Assembly (NCBI GenBank): GCA_000934455.1
Contig: KN882996.1
Span: forward strand, 97,679-153,031
From: Apostichopus parvimensis
Lineage: Eukaryota; Echinodermata; Holothuroidea; Aspidochirotida; Stichopodidae
Direction of reading: 5' to 3'
Length of the DNA stretch: 55,353 bases
Both the position numbers and the translations under genes were made by a program. Below are positions 47,906-55,353 of this stretch, piece after piece (the stretch's first letter is position 1; every line of letters starts with the position of its first letter). Under the pieces are notes generated by a model. It made no database searches. It had not been told where the DNA came from and saw only the letters and a program-made list of their open reading frames with translations.

Positions 47906-48133
47906 TTATTCACAGGGCAGCCCTGCGAATAGCCAGACACAAGCATCTTATTCACAGGGCAGCCCTGCAAACAGCTGAACACAGACACCTTATTTGCAGG
48001 GCAGCCCTGCGAATAGCCAGACACATACACCTTATTCACAGGGCAGCCCTGCGAATAGCCGGACACAAGCATGTTATTTGCAGGGCTGCCCTGCGAATAG
48101 CCAGACACATACACCTTATTCACAGGGCAGCCT
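47906..48133. repeat. 42-bp minisatellite built from a palindromic core
   Basis: It holds five full and one partial unit. Each carries 'cagggcagccctg', a perfect hairpin inside a longer imperfect palindrome ('ttattcgcagggc' / 'gccctgcgaata'), plus about 15 bp of spacer. The unit is 14 codons long, so frames stay open on both strands; this does not indicate a gene. Confidence 0.93.
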
Positions 48134-49294
48134 TAGACTTGGTTAACGGGCTCAGTAACTTTTGGGGCTATTCGGGTTTGCTTTTTGGGCACCAGCTGGC
48201 TTTTGGAGATTCTTAATTGGGAGCCCCTATATTTTGGGGAATTTATTGGCCTTTGGGAGTCCTATCTTTATGCTGCTAGGATTGGTTTTAGGAGCCTAGG
48301 GCCTTAAGATTGAACCAGTCTAGCATTAGTACCGCCAACATAAAAAAATGTCATCCCTCATTTTCACCTTTGTTTTTGCAGAGTGACTGCTCATTTGCAT
48401 GTAAAGGTGGTGGGGGGGGGGGAGTGTCACACCCTTGACCATATTGGCTTTAAGGCAATGTCGGCTTTTGGGGAATCCCAAGGTAAGCTCCCTTAAAATA
48501 AGCTTTTAAAATTGAACTGCTGGGGTTCCAAAAATTAGCTTATGAAGTGGCTAAGACTATTTGGGCCCAAAAGGTTGGCTTTTTCAAGGCCCCTAATCTG
48601 ACTGGTATCAATAGCAAAACCGGCCTTTCAAGCCCCTTTATTATGGCTTAAGTAGAACCTATCTTTGACGTTGTGGGGCCACAAAGATTGGCATAATTGA
48701 GGACCCCAAAATTGACTAAGCCCTTTTTGCATCTCATAAATCTGGGACCCTTAACATATGATATTTGATGTCCCTGAAACTGGCTTTTGCCTCATACACA
48801 TTTTGAAATTGATATCAGTATTGGGACCCGAGAAATTTCCTAATGAGCCAGTTTCTTGGGGCTAACTGTTCCATCCTTTCATATTCTTAATCACTGCCTA
48901 CACCAAACGTTAGCATGCCTAGGCAGTGGCAAACCATTGGTTAGTCCATTAAGCCTAGCTCAACAGTAACGCTTGCGACATGTACTTTAGGCTAGGCTAC
49001 CTACGTTAGAACTTACAGACTTAGGCCCTAGGGGCCTAGGCCCCTGAATCGTAAATTTAATGTGCAAATGCAATTAAGTTCTTCTTATGTCAGTCCGTTC
49101 AAAAACAATATTTTTCTAATAATTCATGACATTTAAAATGTAGCAGGAACATTTCTCCATAAAAAAAACCGGCAAAGACGGTGAATCTGATTCTGAAACA
49201 AATGAAAGAACTTCGGGTTTGAGGTCAAATGAATGAAGTCACATCAAAAATGATGTCATTGAAAGCCAATAATAAACCTATTTTCAAAATCGTC
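48134..49294. other. Segment of odd composition between inverted minisatellite copies
   Basis: It is rich in recurring words such as 'ttttgggg', 'ggccttt', 'gcccct' and 'ggctttt' without exact periodicity, as if a decayed tandem or fold-back array. There is no ORF of note. The flanking inverted units at 47906-48133 and 49295-49351 suggest it is the interior of one element. Confidence 0.5.
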
Positions 49295-49351
49295 ACAGCC
49301 CTGCGAATAAGGTGTATGTGTATGTTATTCGCCGGGCTGCCCTGCGAATAA
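49295..49351. repeat. Inverted single copy of the 42-bp minisatellite unit
   Basis: 'ccctgcgaataaggtgtatg' followed by 'ttattcgccgggctgccctg' is the reverse complement of the array units at 47906-48133, including the spacer. Confidence 0.85.
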
Positions 49352-50246
49352 TCACTTCGGTCTGGTTATGCTAGGTTACATAAGATTAGAATAGTGTAAC
49401 CTATGCCTAGGCTGTTTTTGTCTAACAGTAACACTAAGTCTCTTAAGCCGTAGGATAGGAACAGGGGTCAGAAATTGTTCGTGTTTCAGAAAACCGTAAC
49501 TTTGTTCTGACAACCAAGGCAAATTGATTCGAAGTAACCGTGTAACAGTAAGTCTTTCTGTTTCTTCATTTGTTTACATGCCTTACCTAGTGGCTGCCGC
49601 TAGCGTCACCTTGGCTCAATCTGCAGGGCCTACATCAATCTGATTGTAAAATGGTCTGGAATAAATATGACCAACCTGAAGCTATCCCAGGATTCAACAC
49701 AGGATTCATTGCAGGATTCAAACTCATCCCAGGATTCATCCCAGGATTAAAAATCATTCATCCAATTCTGAACTATTTGTGAATGTATTGATAGCTATAA
49801 GTTTTTAGCTTTGTCTGTTCACGTCGTAAATTCAGCAAATTAAAAGATCTTGTTGTACCTTTGTGTACTAATCATCGTTAATGTAAGATTAAGAAATCTT
49901 TAACCGGAAATTAAAGTCATGCAGTCGTTCGAGATACGAACTAGGTATCCATTTGAAAGCATTGGAACACCTCATAGAAAAATAAAAAAATAAAATAAAT
50001 AAACATAGGATTGTCTTCGGACTAAACGCGAAGGTTACTGAATTTAATAATTCTAGTTTCAAACCATTCGCCCCTTAGAACTGAATAAAAAGCTGCGTTC
50101 AATGCTTCCATCCCTTATTAGTTCCGTATGAATCCCGGATGCGTCCGAAACCATACGTTTCATTATAATATATCATTTCTATATGCTATTTATAATTATC
50201 TTTCCCTACAGGGAAATCATTATCATCATCATCATCATCATCATCA

Positions 50247-50297
<51 letters not shown>

Positions 50298-52358
50298 CCG
50301 TCACCGTCACCGTTCATCGTCGTCGTCGTCGTCGTCATCATCATCATCATCAAGGATAATCATCATCGTCATCGTCTTTATCGCCGAATACAAGCACTGA
50401 ACATGTCCAAAGAGTTAACTTTGACCGCCATGTCTGAATATTCTAAAGTAATAATGTACTACCTCATAGTTACGTTGCGAAACTTTTATTTTTGGACAAA
50501 CTACTGCAGGCTGTTACAAATACAAAGCGCTCCACACTTTGATCAAGCCCACGAAAGCGTCCTTTTGTCTATATCAAAGAAAAATAACATTCTCAACAGA
50601 ATTAAGAATTGTCTCCAGTTTTCTCTTCTTGGAATCACATTAATGCTAAATTATTAATACTGCACTCTCTGTATCATGAAGACGACAACGTTCTTAAGCC
50701 CTTTGCCCGGAGAAGATGGTCAGTTTTTCATTTATTTATGCTTGTTGAAGTATACGTTATTAATATACCGTTGTTAGTTTTCCAATCCATTCGAAATTTT
50801 TACGGCAGCAAAGACACCTTGCACTTATATTCAATCAAAATATAAACGTATTTTCATTACCGGTAAACACTAACAGAGCATAACAAATTATAGCACTGTT
50901 TGTTTTCATTTGAGGATAAGAGAAATAAGTACTACCTTACACTCTAGATGCTTTCCAAATATACAAGGAAACGTGTCGTCTTAAATGTAAACTACTATAG
51001 CTTAAAGAGATATTGTATTTATATCACAGTCCTGACACGATACGTCCCATAAGAGCTTAATTGTCGGTGGTAAAGAAAAAATTACTTTTATGTCATGAGC
51101 TCGTTATCGCGTATAGTCTGTGAGCAGTTATCACATATGGACACATAATTGATCGGATTTTTCTCGTTCGTTACGGGTATACACGTATACTGCAGTGGCC
51201 AATTATAGAAATCAAACAACCTTATTGGAGCTATGGTCAGTAATCAGGTCGCAGCTTATTCATTGAAATATGAAATCAAAATAACAAAATCGTTTTTGCC
51301 TTCATTGTTACCATTTTACCTTACACTGCCAAATTTATAGTCTAGTCACTTCTATTACCTACCGTACTACATTGGAAATCGATTTAGAAATTACCTAATC
51401 AGAAATCGGAGTTTGACGTGAAGCAAAATTCTACCCATAAATCACTAGATCTACTTATAGAACAAACTAACACTTAGAAAGGGGGCGGTAAAGGGGAATT
51501 CCTCTGCAGCAAAAAATATAAAACATGACGGACGGTAAACAAGACACAAAAAATCCTTCATTTCGCAGTCCACAGTCACCTTCAAGATATACGTAGCTAA
51601 CATTTACGTATAACTTAACGAGAAGGGCCGGAAGTGGTAGCTTCCCATATAGTACATGTTATGACTAACTTTTGAGGACTGCTGGTGGGTTTTCGGTTTT
51701 GAATTCAACCAAGCAGTTAGAGTTATAATGTTAATGTTTCACTGTAGCTATCCGGCAGTGTATATAATACAGCAGGAAACGGTAATGTTTAATATAGAAA
51801 CGTCAATTGCCATACAAAAACACACACAGAGAACACCTCGCATTTCTGATAAGCTTACTCTTGAAATGTCATTTCTCAAATACTTCCTTATGACATCATG
51901 TGCGGATATCCTATAGTCGTTAAGAACGGTACACTTTCATATGTAGGCCTATGAATGCTATCAATGATATGTTGTCACACATCAGGTTTAAATCGTTCAA
52001 TCGTACAGTTACCTCAACAAAGAGTGCTCATCAGTTATCGATTGTGTGGATTATTTTATTATATTTTCTTCTGTACAAAGTGTTGTATATTAAAGTGTCA
52101 TACGTACGTTACATGTCTTTATTATTAATCAAGGATAACAACGTTGAAACTTTAAAGATCAAAGTGAATTAGTTACTGACAGGTGAGGTGTTGCTTTGTA
52201 TCATAACATAACGACAACCTTTCCTGGTAGGTTTCGCTGTTAAAATAGGTTCAGTGTTTACCGCAGTTCCCCTGTTTGTTACCTTTCTTTACTTTTAGTC
52301 AGTCATTAACAGGATTACTTCTTTTGATCTAATTATTGGTGGAACATATACATCAATT
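49352..52358. other. Intergenic; no gene recognised
   Basis: It holds a short 'cccaggattca' repeat (49688-49750) and a compound ATC/GTC microsatellite. The rest is AT-rich with short, unconvincing open frames. It must contain the promoter of the Ig gene at 52359. Confidence 0.5.
50217..50372. repeat. Compound (ATC)n/(GTCATC)n/(GTC)n microsatellite
   Basis: Pure trinucleotide and hexanucleotide repeats. Translated frames read as runs of His, Arg and Ser and are not genes. Confidence 0.97.
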
Positions 52359-53324
52359 ATGTATATGTTTGGTGTTCTCGTATGGTTTTCTTTGAACATT
52401 CTCCGTTGTGTAATGTGCATGGGCCCGTGTGTGTATTCTCCATATGGGACTAAAGAAACAACAGTAGCCATCGGTGAAAATGCCATTTTCGAATGTGGAC
52501 AAAAGGCAGGTTGCCCGAGTTACGTTTGGCGAATCTATACACAAAATAATGCATTGCCAATCATTTCCGTTTCGGAAGGTGTTAGCAACAGCGTGTATAA
52601 CGCATATCACGAGACAAGACCCGGTAGATCAAATGTTCTCCGTGTTAATAGTATAGATGAGACTTCACCCAAATTTTATCAATGTGTTTGTAGATACCCC
52701 ACCACAACAGCAACCGCATTTGCATGTCAACACCTGACAGTAATAACTATCTGCCAAGTTCAAGTCCTTGTTGAAAGCAGTTTAGAGGTAAGATTTTACT
52801 ACTACTACTACTATAGTCAGTATTGCGAATTTCGGACACCTACGAATTTCGGACACCCCTAAGAAATACACGATTTCACCATGACAACCTACAGGAAGAG
52901 CCAAATTTCACCAAAAAGTACAAAGCTACAGTTATTTTCTCTCCAAAATGACCCGTGTGCAAGTAAATACTTACATATTTGTCAATAAAATGACGGAGAT
53001 ATATGAAGTCTGTTATAATTACTGAAAGAGCAACTGCGCCACCAATTTTATCACCAGCGCCACACTGTGGGACTGTGTGTCCGAAAATTCGCAATACTCT
53101 AGCAAAGAAATACCAGTTCCACAATCACAAGAAACTTCTTGGAATACAACGTGAAAACAGTTTGCAGGAAAGAAAGTTTGGCCGTGTATCTTAATATAAC
53201 ACACTTCTCCTACCAGATCAAGTATATTTTCAGGTGATTTATACCAGAAGATATAGTTTTGGTGTGATTTATGGCTTAGGTGTCCGAAATTCGAAGTGTC
53301 CATGCTACTACTACTACAACTATA

Positions 53325-53399
<75 letters not shown>

Positions 53400-53824
53400 A
53401 ACTACTACAACTACAACTACTTTAGAACAAGCTATTTTGTGGGTTATTTTTCTCTTGAGGTTATCATCCTACACAAGTAGTGATATAGGAGAAGATGTTA
53501 TTTTTTCTTAAAGTAGTACGGATCGATTCCGTACATGCGGTGCATTAAGTAAGGCGTATCACTTGAAGTGCTTCTTCATTATTTATAGTGTAATTGTACA
53601 TACACTTAAATTTAATTTGATTGAGAATACAATGGTTCCTATTGATTTCCATTTGTGGAGTAGATATATTTAATCTGGTGATTATTTTTAATTTCATTTG
53701 AAGACGTTCAACGCAAGTAATGTTGGTCCTACGGAAATGTCCTTATTCAATGTTACTGAGGGTGAGCATGTAGCAGTAACATGTCCAGAGACGAGTACAT
53801 TCAAAACAAACTGTTCTAATATCG
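52359..53824 (+). CDS. 5' part of an immunoglobulin-domain protein
   Basis: Exon 1 (52359-52787) is joined in phase 0 to exon 2 (53704-53824), which ends in phase 1 at a GTAAGT donor. Residues 1-20 form a signal peptide (MYMFGVLVWFSLNILRCVMC). A V-like Ig domain follows: ENAIFECG (first Cys), YVWRIY (Trp) and the second cysteine in FYQCVC, with extra cysteines nearby. Exon 2 starts a second domain (LFNVTEGEHVAVTCPE). It is probably a secreted or membrane receptor in adhesion or recognition. The rest is missing. A possible next exon begins at 55222 (after 'tgtgtcacag', phase-compatible, open to the edge), but its sequence is not Ig-like. Confidence 0.72.
52796..53425. repeat. (TAC)n arrays flanking a fold-back element in the Ig gene intron
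   Basis: Inverted pairs are 'tattgcgaatttcggacac' (52821-52839) against 'gtgtgtccgaaaattcgcaa' (from 53075), and 'acgaatttcggacacccct' (from 52842) against 'aggtgtccgaaattcg' (from 53278). Short and long TAC/ACT microsatellites (52796-52814; 53309-53425) bound the structure. It probably is a small DNA transposon inserted in, or having captured, a TAC tract. Confidence 0.7.
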
Positions 53825-55353
53825 GTAAGTGAAAAGACCTTATTAAAGGTTCCAACATGTAATGTAAATACTGTGATTGTATAATTGCCAATGGTACAGT
53901 TAAACAGAGAACACAATCACAAGATAGTGATTAAATCAGATTATAACAAAATACCAAACATCCAAGTAGTATTGATATCTCAAAGTTATAGATGCATTAG
54001 TACTTGCTACATCTTGGTGGTAGCAAATTCTTCCAATGCAGGAAAGATGCTACTCCTGGAACGTAATACGTTGCGGGGTATCACGAATATCTCACCAGTA
54101 ACGTGGACATTATTGATCAATCTCACAGGGTTTCATTTTACTAATATATATCATTATTTATCAATCTCACAGGGTTTCATTTTACTAATATATATATCAA
54201 ATATTAATGGTGTGGAGCCTGAAGTTATGTATTTCTTTCAGTAGTGGATAACTAGCTGAATCGAATCAGCCACATGATCTCATCTCTGGTGGAGAGACGA
54301 GGAGTAGCATAATATGATTGAATATTATATTTAGTGTCATGAAAATTGCCGTACATCTGAATTATTTTCGACATTATGTTATCTGTAAACGTTTGATTAC
54401 AAAATTTACAAACTCGGTTGATAACGTCTAAGAAACGCTTAACGTCATTAACTATAATTAATCCAAATCTCAGAAAATGTCTAAAGGAATGTGTACATTT
54501 CCAAATAGCAGTTATTTATCAAATCTTGAGTATGATGTGACAATATAAAAACAGAGTTTAGTTAACGAACCACGACACCCGTCTTGATAGCTATTATTTT
54601 CATTCTTGATATAAAAGAAGTTAAAATTAATTCATTCTTACTTTAAATCATCCTATCTCATAATGGGTTTCACACAGATTTAACTGTCGTTGTTGTTTCA
54701 TTGCATTTCATTGAAACAATTACGTACCATCGTAAGTTTGAGGCGACATTTAAAACTTAATATGTTGAATTACGGTAATTGTTAAGGCTATGTCATCAGT
54801 TCATTTTCCATTTCAAAAAGAAAACTTGGGGTACCTTATAGTTTATGTATAGTTATAATAGCAGTGATTACTGTGTCACGTACGTAACAAACACGGAAGG
54901 AAATGTGAATCTGAGGAGTTTATCAATGACATTCATTTCACAAGTTTCGTATTTTTTTCGCCGGATATTTAGTCGACATGCAAGGGTGGACATTATCATT
55001 ACTCTGCATGGTGTTCCGTTCATTAGTGTTTATAGTCAGTATACATAGCTATTGTTTAGTTAGACAATAAAATATTGTTACATACACATGTAATACACTT
55101 ACTCTGTTCAATGTTGGCAGTCTTTATGTAACATTATGTATCTTCTTTTCTACCATTTAACCTCCAGTATGTATTTGTTATGATTATGACTATAGCTTTA
55201 ACTGCCATATTGTGTCACAGATGCGTCGACGTTGCCCAGTAGTATTGAGATAAAACTAAGCCTAAGAATTCACACATATTTAATCTTAATCAAGATGATG
55301 CAATTCGATGCATTTTCTGTCCTGGTTCGAATCCGGTTTCCAGGCATACTTTG
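53825..55353. other. Intron of the Ig gene, to the window edge
   Basis: It includes a tandem duplication of about 50 bp (54118-54193, 'caatctcacagggtttcatt'). A candidate exon after 55221 is described with the Ig gene. A B-box-like 'ggttcgaatcc' occurs at 55323-55333 without a clear A box. Confidence 0.45.

Noticed and set aside
47863-48216. Repetitive 14-residue protein frames on both strands
   Set aside because: The 42-bp unit is a multiple of three, so frames stay open automatically; there is no start, splice or signal context.
50128-50400. Open frame with poly-His/Arg/Ser runs
   Set aside because: It is the translation of a trinucleotide/hexanucleotide microsatellite.
53280-53511. Open frames with poly-Tyr, poly-Leu and poly-Thr
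   Set aside because: They are the three reading frames of a TAC microsatellite.
55300-55353. tRNA gene or SINE head at the right edge
   Set aside because: Only a B-box-like word is visible; no A box or cloverleaf could be traced.

Overview
The window is animal nuclear DNA. It has AT-rich, intron-rich genes with canonical GT/AG splice sites, 5'-truncated LINE fragments, tRNA-derived SINEs, MITE-like elements and many mini- and microsatellites. The gene families, the SINE body type and the frequent 'taggcctaggcc' motifs suggest a marine deuterostome invertebrate, most likely an echinoderm such as a sea cucumber. This is an inference; no species marker is present. No bacterial features, rRNA genes or CRISPR arrays were seen.

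Layout. (1) 1-6900: a minus-strand cluster of leucine-rich-repeat (LRR) receptor sequence. It holds one intact two-exon gene (1813-5048), a broken paralogous fragment in its intron, an orphan first exon near the left edge, duplicated flanks and a LINE tail. (2) 10234-13812: a minus-strand three-exon gene with a death effector domain (DED); its terminal exon is partly duplicated downstream. (3) 17151-35780: a large plus-strand gene of 22 coding exons. The 5' exons encode a DZANK1 homologue (chitobiase-like domain, conserved central block, ankyrin repeats, acidic/basic tail). The 3' exons encode a complete four-repeat annexin core. Splice phases join the two into one predicted 900-residue protein, which I regard as the main discovery. 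Within it are an assembly gap with a duplicated exon pair, a duplicated decoy acceptor in front of the last annexin repeat, and a 13-copy 35-bp minisatellite in the 3' UTR. (4) 40792-46668: the 3' end of an unrecognised minus-strand gene. (5) 47504-49351: a TTAA-bounded MITE next to a palindromic 42-bp minisatellite that recurs in inverted orientation, suggesting a fold-back element. (6) 52359-53824: the first exons of a plus-strand secreted or membrane immunoglobulin-domain protein that probably continues past the right edge.

How the genes relate. The LRR receptor, DED protein and Ig protein would each fit recognition or death signalling, but nothing shows that they work together. The DZANK1 and annexin modules suggest a ciliary or dynein-associated scaffold that could also bind membranes in a calcium-dependent way. 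All exon models were built by hand from splice consensus, reading phase and remembered family resemblance, without transcript or database support.
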